A stretch of DNA of 64,000 nt, from NCBI GenBank assembly GCA_030272155.1, contig CP126191.1, positions 642,501 to 706,500 of the forward strand, given 5' to 3'. This DNA comes from Tetradesmus obliquus (taxonomy: Eukaryota; Chlorophyta; Chlorophyceae; Sphaeropleales; Scenedesmaceae). The notes beneath the pieces were generated by a model that saw nothing but the letters and a program-made list of their open reading frames with translations, ran no database searches and was not told the origin of the DNA. The position numbers and the translations under genes were made by a program. Positions 19,092 through 30,845 of this stretch are shown here, one piece after another (positions within the stretch are counted from its first letter, which is position 1; each line of letters begins with the position of its first letter).

Positions 19092-22000
19092 TGACGTGCA
19101 GTAACCCGTTGTTATTAACCAGCGTCCCATCCCATCTGGCAGCTGAAGCTATCAGCATTGGCGATCACGGCGGGAGCCCTGATTGCACGAGGCAGACACC
19201 AATTGACCGCAAACCCCGGCAAAGCATTAAACCCCAGCCTCTCATGTGACGCTTGAGCAGTGCTCTGCCCTCATTCTGGAGCATTATGACAGGCAACTCG
19301 CCAACAACTTTGAAACACAACGATTCAAAGTCGAGCAGAGTCCCAGCAAGACAACGCACCCCGGCTCCACTGCGTGTAGAGATTCGACGTGTAGAAACTG
19401 TATGAATGCCTGGCGGCAGGGACTTCAAAAAAACAGAGCAGTGCCGCTTTGTGCAGTGCGCCCAAATCCTACGCTGACCACAAACATCCTGCAAGCATGA
19501 CATGCACACGTAAGCAACACCTGCAACCTGGCTATCTTCCTATACCAAACTTACACTTGTAATACTCTGGCAGCGGCAGATACACCCTGCAGAAGCCATA
19601 CAACACCTGCAACAAATCAATCAAAAGCAACCTGCCTGCAACACCTGAACGTCCAACAAAACACGTGTTTGCCTTTGTCATTCAACATAAACGGAGCCCA
19701 ACAGTTTCAAGGATGATGCTACCAGCCACCACCGCACTAAACATTTGTTTTATTGGTTGTACAAGCCGCGTGTCAGCAGCACATGCATTGCAGAACACGC
19801 AAGCCACCACAAGTGACAGCTGTCTAACCAAACGACAGGAGGTGTGACGTGACATGACGGCAGCCGCCAACAGGAACAGGCTGTGCCAACGCATCCCCTG
19901 GCATCTGCTCGGCAAGAAACACCGAAACCAAAGACACCAAGGGGCTACCTGTGAGTAAAAATAGTTTGGTTGTGTATGTGGGGAGGAACAAGGCCTGACA
20001 CGCAGCACAGTTGTTGAGCTGCCGTGGAACTGCCCACTTTGTGCAGATCACACAAGCTGCATGCATGCACACGCATTGAGCAAGTAATGCTTGACAGTGC
20101 GCTTTAGCGTGGAACTCTGCGGGTGGATGCTGAAGAAGGTAGCCCACGGGAAGTGACCCAAGCCGTATGTCACACTCTGACATGCGTTGCTGTTGCTGTT
20201 ATTAACAGCAACAGTAACAACACACGATGGGCACCCACAGGCAGCAAAGCTTGCAGCCGCTGTAGCCGGCATGCAGCTGCAGCAGCTGCAGCTGCAGCTG
20301 CAACAACCATGTCAGCCCATGAAACTGGATTGAGAGCGGCTACCCAAGGTAGAGTGTAGAAAGTACAATGTACTGGGCTGCAACGGACATGCTCTTCCAG
20401 CCTGCCGCCCGGCAGCAGCAGCTTGGAGGCGAAGCCCTGCTACTTCCGGCAGTCACTGCTGCTGCAGCATGAGCACTGAAGCAGAGGCCATGCTGGCAGG
20501 CTGCTGCTAGCAGCTGGAGCATGTAGTGCTGCCGCAGGCACAGCAACACAAACAGACACAAGGCTCATGTGTGCAGAGCAAGAAGCGTGTGTCTCGCCAA
20601 CCGGTGCATATTCTGCCCCCTGGGGCTGCAGCAGCTGCATCTGTGTGAAGCACACCAAAGGTGCAAAGCGCATCGCATGCTGCCAATGCATATGGTGCAA
20701 GCAGTTGCCCAGCTGACCAGCGTTGCAGGACAACCACATGAAACAGATGCAACAAATTCACCGGCACAACCGCTACCGCACAAAAGTAGCAATGTTTGGC
20801 CGGATGGAAGCTGGGGATGCAGCTGAGGATGAACGCGGCTGCTATGCAACTCAGCCGCCGCTGTCCTGCAAGCTGCCAAACCCCTGCTGGCTGCCGCAGC
20901 ATGCTAGCCACCGCCCTGACACGCTTGTAACGAAGCTATCTGTAGCATCCGCTGCCAGCAGCAGATGTGCCGACATCCACCCGCGGCCTGCCGCACACAC
21001 CTGCATGTTGTTGTGGCACACATACAGACTGCTGTGCTGCTGCCGGCATGTCTGTATACACAACGCTGCCGACTTAACAAATGCCACAGAAAGCCCTGCC
21101 AAACCGCAAGGCTGCGCCACACCTGCAGGATGGTGCATGCAGCCATGCTGTCTGCATGTACAGGGCATGACACCGCAGCTCATGCCGCACACCACATTGG
21201 CTGGTCTCCTTTTGCCAGGCGTGAGCCAGGCGTGGGTAAAAACACAATGATGTGCTCGTTCCACACACGGACTGGTGTACAACACTGTTGCTTCAGGGCA
21301 TGCTGCTGCGCACCCGCCTAGTCACAACAAGTGTCTTTGGTGATGTGCACACAAGAGACAACGCTGCCAATGCAATGCTGCTTCTCACACCCCAGATGTC
21401 CACAATCAAAACTGCCAGCTACAGCCAGCATGCTGCTGCTGCCGCCCCTGCTGCGTATGTACAAGTGCTGGGAGGATACAAACTGCTGGGCAACGCACCG
21501 CAGCACACACTCGTTGGCGGGCTAGCACGCATGCACCACACCGCATGCTGATTACCCGCTAGCGCGTCCCATCCCTGCATGCTGCCATCAGTGCTGTAAA
21601 ACACAGGCGATGCCCCGAAGTTGCACAAGCAGGTGCACATGCAGCAAGTCTACAACTGTCATTCCATGTAACGCATTTTGACTCGCCGCACACGTTTTTG
21701 AAGTAGACTCTATGCATGCGTCGGCGCAGCAGCTGCTGGGCCTGTGGAAAGCACAAGCACACGCAGCCACAGCTGCCAGTGCAAATCACATGCTACCAGC
21801 ATCACATGAAAACACCCATGTCCCGCCGCATGCCTGAGCTTCAAAACCACTCCAATGCAATGGGCAAGCTGCAACCATGGAGCTTGCTGCTGCACCCTGG
21901 CCACATGTTGACAGCAACACAAGTGGCAGCAACCAGCCTCACTGCTAGCCCTAAAGCCATGCAAGCAGTAGCAGCATAAGTAGCAACACAAATGAAAGCA

Positions 22001-22268
22001 AGCACACCAACAATACAATCCAAATAGGTGCTGCCATATCGCATGCACCCCCCACCCCCACATGCCAGCAGCATGTCTCCCCTAATCTGGCTGCTGGAGC
22101 TACTACTATTACCCGTAGATGTACTGTTGGCAACCCTACTCGCACACAGGCGGTTCCAAAATAATAGCTGCTGCAGCAGCAGCAGCAGCTGCGTGGTCCC
22201 TGCCCTGCAGCGTGCCAAAGCCAGCTGTGCAGCTGGCCACCCCAACTCAAAGCTGCTCTGTCACTTCT

Positions 22269-22405
22269 GAATACGAGCAGCAGCACGCCACAGCAGCAAA
22301 ACACACTGATTAAAACACCCGAACAACACAAGGCGGCGCAGTGATGCAGCAGCACGCCACAGCAGCACAACACACTGATTAAAACACCGGATCAACACAA
22401 GGCGG
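22269..22405. repeat. Two-copy ~70-bp direct repeat
   Basis: The block starting AGCAGCACGCCACAGCAGCA and containing ACACACTGATTAAAACACC and ACACAAGGCGGC occurs twice in tandem with few differences. It is intergenic, with no coding link seen. Confidence 0.85.
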
Positions 22406-23069
22406 CACAGCGCTGCATGGTAAAGTCCATATGTAGTACATACTGCAGCATATGTGCGTGCATATGCTGCAATCCAATCCAAAGCCGTGCATTACCAGTC
22501 ATCCCACAAGTAGCAACAGGAGATAAGCCGTGCTGAATAAGCACGCCGCCCATGTGTTGCGCTGCCTGCCCCGTCATATTGGTACAGTCGATGCACCCTG
22601 CATTGGCCTGACAGCCTCAAAGGTGCATCAAGCAAACTCTACTGCACTGAAAAGCTAGTGCTAACCTACATGCTGGGAAACTACTCCAGCCAGGACAGTG
22701 CTTCCCCACTGCACTCAAAAGCACTTGCCAAGCGTTTGCGCATGCTCACGCAAGCAGATGCACTTGGCAAGCCCACGGAAGAAACCAGCAGCAACGGCTG
22801 CTGCAGCTGTGGTGTGATTATCACAAATGTGCTATCGCGTGCAAAGGAGCAGCACGCGAGCACCCAGACGCATGCAAGCATGCACATTGTCCAAGCAAAG
22901 CAACAGCATTCCAACACTCGTTCCAATCGGCAGCTTCAAGGTACACCCAGCTGCTCTCAAAGATGCATGCCGACAGCAGCACCCGCAAGCTATAGCCCAG
23001 CCCGGCCTTGACAACAGCCCTTGCACCTGTGCCTCCCATGCCCCGCACAAGGAAAAACCACTCAGCCGG

Positions 23070-23300
23070 TGCAGGTGTCTGTCAGCATCTGGTAGATGCA
23101 GTGCGACACCAGACCGCTGCACCTGCCTCCTGCCCTCCCCCCACACACAACAGCACTCAGCCGGTTCAGGTGTCCATCGACATCTGATAGCTGCAGTGCG
23201 ACACCTGGCTGCCGCACCAGCTGCCTGCCTCTTAATGCAACACCGCCTCACTCAGTCCACACACGTATCAGTCAGCATCTGGTAGCTGCAGTGCGGCAGC
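23070..23300 (-). repeat. 3' echoes of the LRR gene end (three copies)
   Basis: The gene end, ...CACTGCAGCTACCAGATGCTG (about 23300-23252), recurs on the minus strand at about 23210-23155 and 23112-23055. The copies lie past the stop codon, so they are in the 3' UTR. Confidence 0.8.
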
Positions 23301-26260
23301 GCGCGCCCCACCTGGCTGCCCAGCCTCCTCAGCGCATCCAACGCCCCAAACCCTAACCCCACCCGCAACACCACCAGATTGCTCAGCTGCGTGAGGCAAG
23401 CCAAGCTGCGTGCAAAGCTAGTAGGGTAGTCTGGGCTCGTGAGCAGCGTCAGACTCCTTAGCTGCGACATGCTGGAGATAGCCCTCCGCACGTTCTTGTT
23501 GATGGCGCGCTCATGCGCATGGATCGAGAGCTGCGTGAGGACTGTTAGTTTGGTCAAGATGGTCAAACCGCTGGCCCTGATGCGCGCTGAGTCATCAACC
23601 GCCACAAGCTTCAAGCTGCGCAGGCTGCAGGGGCAGGATGCTGCAATGTGTGCCAGGTGGCACTGGTTGAGCTGCGAGTGGTGCAGCTCCAGGGACTCTA
23701 GGCTGCTGCATAAGCTTAAGTCTGGCATGGCGAGCCGCCGCTCAGCGCAGGGGCTGGTGCTGCGTAGTATTAGGCGCTGCAGGTGCGGCGTGCGCAGCAG
23801 CAGCACGTCCTGGGGGTCCGAGGCGTCCTGCTGCTGCTGCTGCTGCAAGTGCTGGTCTTGTGGGTTTTGCGGCTGCAGCTGAAGGCATGCGGCTGCCTCG
23901 CTGCTTGCTGTGCGGCGGTGGCAGCATCCTGCAGGAGCCAGTGAGATGAGCACCTCTGCATCTGCGCCTGCTATCACTGCTGCAGTTGCTGCTGCTGCTG
24001 CCATGTCCTCAATGCTGCTGCTGCTGGCTGCGAGGTTGCACAGGTTGCTGCCGACGCTCGACAGGCGTGTGCAGAGCCCTGAGAAGCTGCAGTAGCTGCT
24101 GCTGTGCCGCATACTGCTGCTGCTGCTGCTGTTGCCAAAGCAGGTGCTTGCAGGCAGCTGCTCCATGCACCACACATCCAAGGCCTCCAGGGAAGTGAGG
24201 GAGGGAGGCAGCAGGGAGGGGTACAGCAGCACAGGAGGGTCGCTGCTCCACACTGCAGGCGGGAAACACAGCAACACAACAGACGGTGTTAGGGTCAGCT
24301 GGCGGATGCAGGGCGTTGGTTAGCTGGGCAGCACAATCTCCAACTCATTGGTCGCGCACGAGCTGCTGCACACACAGCTTGGCGCTACACATGCACTGCA
24401 TACAAACTACTTTGTAGTCCAGCTCAAACAGCTCAAACATCACAACAAACACACCACAACAACAACCAAGGAGTGGGCCACTCACCGTCCCACTTGTACG
24501 GCTGCACGCGCAAGCTGCGCAGCGCGGAGAACTGCTGCAGCCCCAGCGTGCCATCCGGCATGTTACAGCACAGGTCCAGCTGCGTCATGCTGCCCCAGCA
24601 CCTCGCCAGCTGCAGCAGCAGCTCCGTTGACAGCTCGCACTGCCCTTTGAGCGTCAAGCTGCGCAGGCTGCGCAGCTGCTTCAGCTGCAGCAGCTGCCTG
24701 CCTGCTGCTGCGGCCGGCAGCGTCCCTCGCACCGGCTGATGGATCTGCACGGCTAAGCTCCGCAGATTAGTCAGCGGCGCCAGCTTCTGAATGTCTGCCC
24801 ACTGCACACTGCTGAGCGCGAGGCTATGCAGCCGCCGGCAGCTGGCCAAACTATTGCACTGCGGGCCGCTGACTGGCTGAGATTGCTGTAGGGTGAGCTG
24901 GCGCAGCTGCGGAAGCGCTGCAAGGCTGGTGAGGCAGGGCACTGGCACGAGGCTCACGCGCATGCGCACGAGGCTGCTGAAGCGGCAGAGTGCTCGGGGC
25001 CCGCAGAACACGACTGCTGATGCGAGCTCCAGCAACCCTGCAGGGTAATGAATGCAGCAGTAGAAAAGGTTTAGAAGCCAGCAGCGGAATTTGTTCAGTT
25101 TGTTGATGAAGAGCCCAGAATCAACGGTTGGTTCCTGCAGGGTGATGATTCCAGCAACGGAAATAGGAAGCCAGCAGCGTGATTTATGAATTTGTTGATG
25201 AAAAAGCATGAATCAGCAGTTCGGTTTTAAAGAGCAGGACATGTGCTCGGGGCCCGCAGAACACGACTGCTGATGCAAGCTCCAGCAAGCCTGCAGGAGG
25301 ACAGTGCAGGGAGCCAGCAGCAATAAGATTTGAGTGCCATGCACCACTTTGACCCTGGCATGTGCTGAGCCCTGACACACGTGCTAACCAAATGCTAGCT
25401 TGCAGCAGAGCAGCTGCGCGCAATGGCTGCAAGCAGCTGTGCACGGCTCCACAGCACGATCCAGCGACTGTGAAGCTGATATGCTCAAACTCTTCCTGCT
25501 TGGTCATCCCGCAGTGCTCAGCACTGCCAAGTCAATGCTACCTGCAGCTGCCGGCCCAACCACTGCTGCTCAACTCAAGCACGTGCCATGCCACACCACC
25601 AGCTGCAAGCATAATCTCACCGGTGTACTGCACGTCCAGTGATGTCAGCCGCACTAATGCGGCCAGCGGATCCAAGCTCAGCGGCGCATGCGCGCTGCCC
25701 TCAACAGTCCTGAAGCACAGCCCCAGCTCCTGCAGCTGCGTGAGCCCTGCAATAGCCGCCAGATGTGCCTCCTCCAGCCGGCTAAAGTGCGGGCTGCGGA
25801 TAGTGAGGCGCTGCAGTGCGGTAAGTGTGTTGAACTGGTGCAGGCTGGCCGGCGGCGGCCAGCAGATGTCTGAGAGGGTCAGGCCGCGCAGCTGCGGCGC
25901 AAGGCACTGCATACTGTCGAGTGCTGCACGCCAGTGAACGGGCTGCAGGATTCCTGCAAGCTCCAGGCGCTGTAGCATCGGCAGGTGCGCACGGGAGGTG
26001 TCCATTGCTCGGGCCAGCACCCAGGCGTTGCAGGTTTGATTCTGGGGCTCGTTTTGCAGCAGGGCGAGCCGCACTTCCTGCAAGTGTTTGAACACGCGCA
26101 GCAGCTGGTGCAGCTGCAGGAGCTGCCCTGGGGCCAGCTGCTGCCAGAGGCAGGGCGGCAGCTGCATGCGCTGCACCTGCGCGGACAGCAGCTCGCGCCA
26201 GTCCTTGCACACCAGGCGCGCTGCTGCTACATCGGCTGGCTCCAGGTAGCTGCCCAGCAT
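23252..26260 (-). CDS. F-box / leucine-rich-repeat protein
   Basis: Probable substrate adaptor of an SCF ubiquitin ligase, inferred from the F-box-like start and LRRs. Exons 26260-25621, 25037-24486 and 24252-23252 have matching phases and encode ~730 aa to the stop. The N-terminal MLGSYLEPADVAAARLVCKD resembles the second half of an F-box (L..xx.A..VCK.WR). Repeated LRR motifs follow (LQRLELAG, LRGLTLSD, LQRLTIRS, LRQLTLQQ, LRSLTLKG, LESLELHH, LRSLKLVA, LRSLTLLT), with a low-complexity Ser/Ala/Gln insert in the last exon. The frame opens right after an acceptor (CAACAG/ATG), so an upstream exon with the first half of the F-box is likely and was not found. The CDS start given is therefore a minimum. 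Confidence 0.72.
24990..25300 (-). repeat. 5' junction echo of LRR exon 2
   Basis: The acceptor and exon start encoding LLELASAVVFCGPRA (25037-24990) are repeated upstream at about 25297-25240. Part of the intron between the copies is also duplicated (GCCAGCAGCG...TTTGTTGATGAA at 25077-25110 and 25170-25203). Confidence 0.88.
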
Positions 26261-27672
26261 CTGTTGGCGGCAGAAAAAAACGAAGGAGATACGATTGGTT
26301 TAAAATGTGTGTGTGTGTGAAGGTACAAGGAGGCACGGCGCAAACCGTAGATAGGGTGCGTCTGTGTTGGGAGCTGGTGACAGAAGCGGCATGCGGTACA
26401 TGCTGTAATGGACAGCCAGGTGCTGCCATTGCCCTCCACGCTCAACTAAACAGTAGTAATACGTTTGCGTGCATCCGATGCTGGCAGCCCCACGGCCTGA
26501 TCGTGCAGATTGAGCAAGATCCCAGCCAGCCTGAAGAGAGGGCGGGCTGACAGGCCACGCAAGCAACCGTAACTGTCCCAAGTCTACATGCAGCAGTGTC
26601 GGCAGCGCCCAAAAGAGCGCTGGCTCCCACCTGGAGCAGTTGCCGTGGTGGTGAGCGCCGAGACGCTGCGTGGCCAGGGTGGGCAGAGTGTCGGGTTCGT
26701 GCTGCTATAGCAGGAAGGCCATGTAGGCCAGGCGCTGCAGCTGTGATCCAGTCTAGAGCCCACATCCCGCTATGCTTCTTCACTATGCTCGTCCAGCTGA
26801 GCACAGCATGCAGCAGTATTCGGAAGAACAAGCAGAGGCCAGGAATGCAGACCGAGGCTAGGTTGGGGTCTTCAAGGCTGTATCCCATGCTTTTAACTTC
26901 GAGTTGGGCGGCAATCCAAGCACCAGCAGCAGGCTGCCTGCATTCCAAAAAGTGAACATTCAATCGTGTGCATATACTGCCTGCACCGGGCTTAAGATCA
27001 ATTGCTCTGCCCACCAACAAAAGAAAGCTTTGATCTCGTGCCTTGTAGTGGTCGAAATAATGTGCTTGCCTCGGGAGCGTGAACCCTGGGGAGCGTACGC
27101 GACAAGCATGGCCACCAACCAACAAAACGTTTGTTCTTTAATCATGAGACTTACAGGTTTTGACGATACCTGCAGGTCACCAGTGGCACAGGGCCCAGAT
27201 GGCCGCGGGCCGTCTGTTGACCTGACTGAAGCCCACCAGGCGAATGATTCAGCCTCTGTTGATGGGTGCTGCTGAGCTAGAGCCCAACTCAACCTGAAAA
27301 TATGCAAAACAACATTGGATGACAGGGTCGACCGCAGCAGCAAACATTGGTCGCACAGTACACACGCGTCCGGTGGTGCCCAGGCCTGACAGGTGACGTA
27401 TACGGAGTTAGCAGTTGAACGTCCTGCCTGACAGGGCATGTCGCCAACACAAAAACATTGTTTCACGGACATGCTCACGGCCGACCGCACACGCCATTGT
27501 GTGACTGGCACAGGCAGTACCATCTGCTGCATGCACTGAGGCAGTCACTGCGAAAGCTACAGCACGTCATGCACAGCACAACCAGTACTCAGCACAACAA
27601 CAAGCTCTTGTTATGTGCTGCCACGGTGCTACCCTACCCAACCCTTCGTATGACACTGCATTGACACTGCAG
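26261..27672. other. Upstream of LRR gene and 3' flank of NAA10
   Basis: The missing first exon(s) of the LRR gene should be here but I could not place them. A 227-codon minus-strand frame at 26442-27125 has no recognisable family and is not annotated. Candidate NAA10 poly(A) signal at 27150. Confidence 0.4.
27150..27154 (-). terminator. Candidate poly(A) signal TGTAA for NAA10
   Basis: TTACA on the plus strand; ~520 bases past the NAA10 stop. Confidence 0.3.
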
Positions 27673-30384
27673 CTAGCTACTGACTGCCACTGCCTTGCTG
27701 CTCTCTGCTTCTGCTGCTGCTGCCGGCTGCTGCTCTGCCTTGCTGCCGCTGCCTGCTCCGCTGTCAGACACTGCTGCTGCGCGGCCCTTGCCCCGCCGCT
27801 TGGCTGCGGCTGCTGCTGCTGCGTTGAAGTACTTTCGCATCTCGTATGCATCCTCCCCATTGGCATAGTACTTGGCCTCCACGTCTTGTATCCTGCAACC
27901 ATGAAGCGAGTGCGCACAATCTAGAATGAAAACACAAGGCTGTTGTGCATGCGTGCAGCCAGATAACTCGCACCAAACGCATGCTTATGTTGCTGCTGCA
28001 TCCAGTGCTTCCAACTTGCACATCAACTGCTGCACTTGCCCTTCCCTGCCAACTCGACAGTGTTGTTGAACACCAGAAGCAGCGACAGGCTGGTCCATCT
28101 GGACAGCAACATGCTTCCCTCACCAAGTATGTGCAATGTGGAATTCAACACATGCCGACTACAAGATCTGAGCACACATTCAATGGCTTGAATCGTTGTT
28201 ATTTGGGTCACAACATCTCAAAAAGAAGCATGCACTCACTGGTAGCCCAGTGTCTCTGTGTACAGGTGGATGGCGCCCTTGTTGGACACGCGCACGTGCA
28301 GCGACACATACTCCGCACCAAACACCTCCTCCATGGCCTTGTCTGTGTGGCGGCACAGGGTTGCAGCAGGAGACAGCAGGAGGCAGCAGCAGTGAGAAAG
28401 GAACGCTAAGAAAGTGGCTATCCCAACACCTCCTCCATGGCGTTGTCTATGTGGCGGCGATGGTTTTACTTTGCGGCGTGCAAGCGTCAGAGGAAAACAA
28501 CAGCAGAAGAAGGCTTGTCAAATTCTATCTCAATCACCTCCGCCATCGTCTTGTCTGTGTGGTGCTGGGTTCCGTTTGAGTTTAGCGTGGTTCTGCCAGA
28601 ACTTGCGGTACAAGCCATCAATCCCCAACGTGGAGGTGTGCGGCAATGAGGCAATGCTGGCAAGCACCAGACACATGACGGCAAAGCCATGCTGCATTCA
28701 ACATACCTAAACAGCTGCAGCTTGCATATGGCATAACAAATCCTGCTGTTGCTGCTGCTGCTGCTCCTGCTGCTGGGTACCCAGAACCATGCCAACACTG
28801 CTGCTGCTGCTGCTACTGCTGCTGGTGCTGCTGCTCACGTGTTGCTGACATCAGCTTCGCTGCGATGCCCATCTTGCGGTGCGTGCGCGCCACAGCCAGT
28901 GAGGTGATGTGGCCGTGCACAGGGTCGGCTGCCTCCTCCTCCCTGCAAACATGCACATAGAGCAGCAGCGCGCCACAAGACACATGAGCACTGTCTAAAT
29001 ACACAGCTGCACAGGGTCTGCTGCCTCCTCCTCCCTGCACACATGCACATATAGCAGCAGCGCGCCACAGGACACATGAGCATTGCCTAGATATACAACT
29101 GCACAGGGTCTGCTGCCTCCTCCTCCCTGCACACATGCACATAGAGCAGCAGCGCGCCACAAGACACATGAGCACTGTCTAAATACACAACTGCACAGGG
29201 TCTGCTGCCTCCTCCTCCCTGCACACATGCACATAGAGCAGCAGCGCGCCACAAGACACATGAGCACTGTCTAAATACACAGCTGCACAGGGTCTGCTGC
29301 CTCCTCCTCCCTGCACACATGCACATAGAGCAGCAGCGCACCACAGGACACAAGAGCATTGCCTAGATATACAGCTGCACAGGGTCTGCTGCCTCCTCCT
29401 CCATGCAGCCACACAGAGAAACACAACACCACCAAGCACATGAGACTGTGCACATGCACCAGCTAGAGGCAGTTGTTCCTTACCGCACTGTACATGTACA
29501 TGTATCTGGTGATACAGGCACAGTACAATCATGTCAAAGTCACTGCATGGTGTGGCGCTGCGCAGGTGTGAGTAACGCCCCTGCTGCCAACACAAATTTG
29601 TGCCCCATACATCCACACATCCCTGCACCAGGCGGGGCACGCACACCAGCTGCTGGCATATTTTGCACCACTGCTGCTTTGCATCACACGCAGTTCAAAA
29701 ACACCGCAGCTGCTTGCTCACATCTTGGCTAGCACGTATCCCACAATCTTGCCGTTGTAGTCCTCCGCTACATGCAGCAGCTGCGGCCATGACAGGATGT
29801 GGTAGAAGTAGTACTGCACGGAAGCAAGCACCAGGAACAAGCAGCAGGCCCAAAGTTATGGCGATGATAACGAAGCAGCAGCAGACGCAGGAGGCAGCAG
29901 GTGACATCAAACAGCGCTGCCGCCGGTGCGTGATTGCTGCAGCTGCGGAGCCTCAGGCTGGTTGCACACTGAGACGTACGCATCAGCACATGCTGTCTAG
30001 CTATTAGCCGAAGTATGCAGTGCTCAATGCAAACAAATGTGTTTCTAGTGCCAGCATCATGCCTAATTGAAGAGCTGAGCAGCAAGATTGATCAGATGCA
30101 GCCGTGGTGTAGATGCTGCTGATCGCACGACGCCGCGCCTCACCTTTAGCTGGTAGTTCTCAGGCAGGCTGCACAGCAGACACGTTCAGGACACAAAATC
30201 AAGCATTGTGCTGTTTCTTTCAAGACTGCTGACCTCTGCAGCCTCAGACGCTGGCAGCATCAGAAGTACAGCTGCCGGTGCAGCAGAGTGCTGCTGTGCC
30301 AGCCTGCTGCTGTGCTCACCACAGCAGGTTGCATCTCTGCATCTGCAGCAGGTCGTCGATGGTGGCTGGCCGGATGCAAACCAT
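27673..30384 (-). CDS. NAA10: N-alpha-acetyltransferase 10, NatA catalytic subunit (ARD1)
   Basis: Catalytic subunit of the ribosome-bound NatA complex, which acetylates nascent N-termini with small residues after Met removal. Six exons: 30384-30320, 30168-30144, 29813-29722, 28942-28839, 28342-28240, 27892-27673; 202 aa, TAG stop. The GNAT fold is clear: start [20 protein letters not shown], then [69 protein letters not shown], and [16 protein letters not shown]. The acetyl-CoA loop R/Q-x-x-G-x-A is RKMGIA at ~83-88. The length matches plant NAA10. The C-terminal tail is Ala/Ser/Lys-rich. The chosen Met matches the family start; the frame is open further upstream. It is divergent from the NCBP3-like gene. 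Exons 4 and 5 have echo arrays. Confidence 0.95.
28240..28575 (-). repeat. 5' junction echoes of NAA10 exon 5
   Basis: The acceptor and exon start (AMEEV and the preceding ACACAGACAAG context) recur at about 28462-28425 and 28570-28530, the second with degenerate sequence. Confidence 0.78.
28925..29410 (-). repeat. 92-bp tandem array: 5' junction echoes of NAA10 exon 4 (six copies)
   Basis: The acceptor plus the first ~25 exon bases (encoding EEEAADPV) recur at an exact 92-bp period: the GCCTCCTCCTCC core starts at 28931, 29023, 29115, 29207, 29299 and 29391 on the plus strand. There are no indels between copies and few substitutions, so the array looks young. Only the copy nearest the donor (28942-28839) continues into GHITSLAV. 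Confidence 0.96.
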
Positions 30385-30845
30385 TGTGTCAGCTGTTCCT
30401 AAGTCGCAGACTCGGGTGCTGCAAAGTGCAGACTGAGTGACAGGCAGTCGGCCAAGTTCTGATCTGCGGATTGCAGTTAGACGTGCGGCTATTGACAAAA
30501 GTTTGAGATCAATCAGATAAATTGAATACAGTTAACGGGCTGTTGAGTAGTTGCTGTTGTCCCCATAATCGCCCCTGGTGTCATGTTGTCCTGCCTGCTC
30601 GGTTCCCATTCATTGTCACTCGTGAGCTGTCTTATGCCGAGTCCCCGCTTTACTACAAGCATCAAATCCAGAGTTGATGCATCCAGGCCGATCGTAGTGT
30701 ACAAGGAACTAGAAGTTGGTACTAAAAGCAGCAGCAGCACTCCAGCAGCAGCAGTGCATCCTGCCATGTGCACACGCAGTAGCACCGTTTGAAAGCCTTG
30801 ACATAGGTATAGCAACTACTTAGGTATCAAACTGCAGCTGCAGCT
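30385..30845. promoter_or_regulatory. Divergent promoter region, NAA10 / NCBP3-like
   Basis: A 461-base gap between oppositely transcribed start codons must contain both promoters and 5' UTRs. I see no clear TATA box; the assignment rests on gene orientation only. Confidence 0.5.

Larger units (their letters stand above)
18701..23060. other. Long gene-free stretch between convergent genes
   Basis: No splice-supported coding region is visible on either strand. It should hold the 3' UTRs of the membrane-protein gene (+) and the LRR gene (-). It includes a two-copy ~70-bp direct repeat at 22269-22405 and a candidate poly(A) signal at 19087. Long open frames here are low-complexity Cys/Leu/His-rich shadows. 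Confidence 0.5.

Noticed and set aside
20507..20911. Overlapping Cys/Leu/His-rich frames on both strands (19.7-22.3 kb)
   Set aside because: Low-complexity composition expected from CA/GCA-rich DNA; no splice-consistent gene.
26442..27125. 227-codon minus-strand open frame
   Set aside because: No recognisable motif and overlaps the likely NAA10 3' UTR; not enough evidence to call a gene.
28925..29410. CRISPR-like regular array
   Set aside because: Units are contiguous 92-bp tandem copies of an intron-exon junction without unique spacers, in a eukaryotic gene.
28813..29646. Cys/Ala-rich minus-strand open frames made of repeated [14 protein letters not shown] units
   Set aside because: They read through the 92-bp NAA10 junction array in the wrong frame; the period (92, not a multiple of 3) shifts frame each unit.
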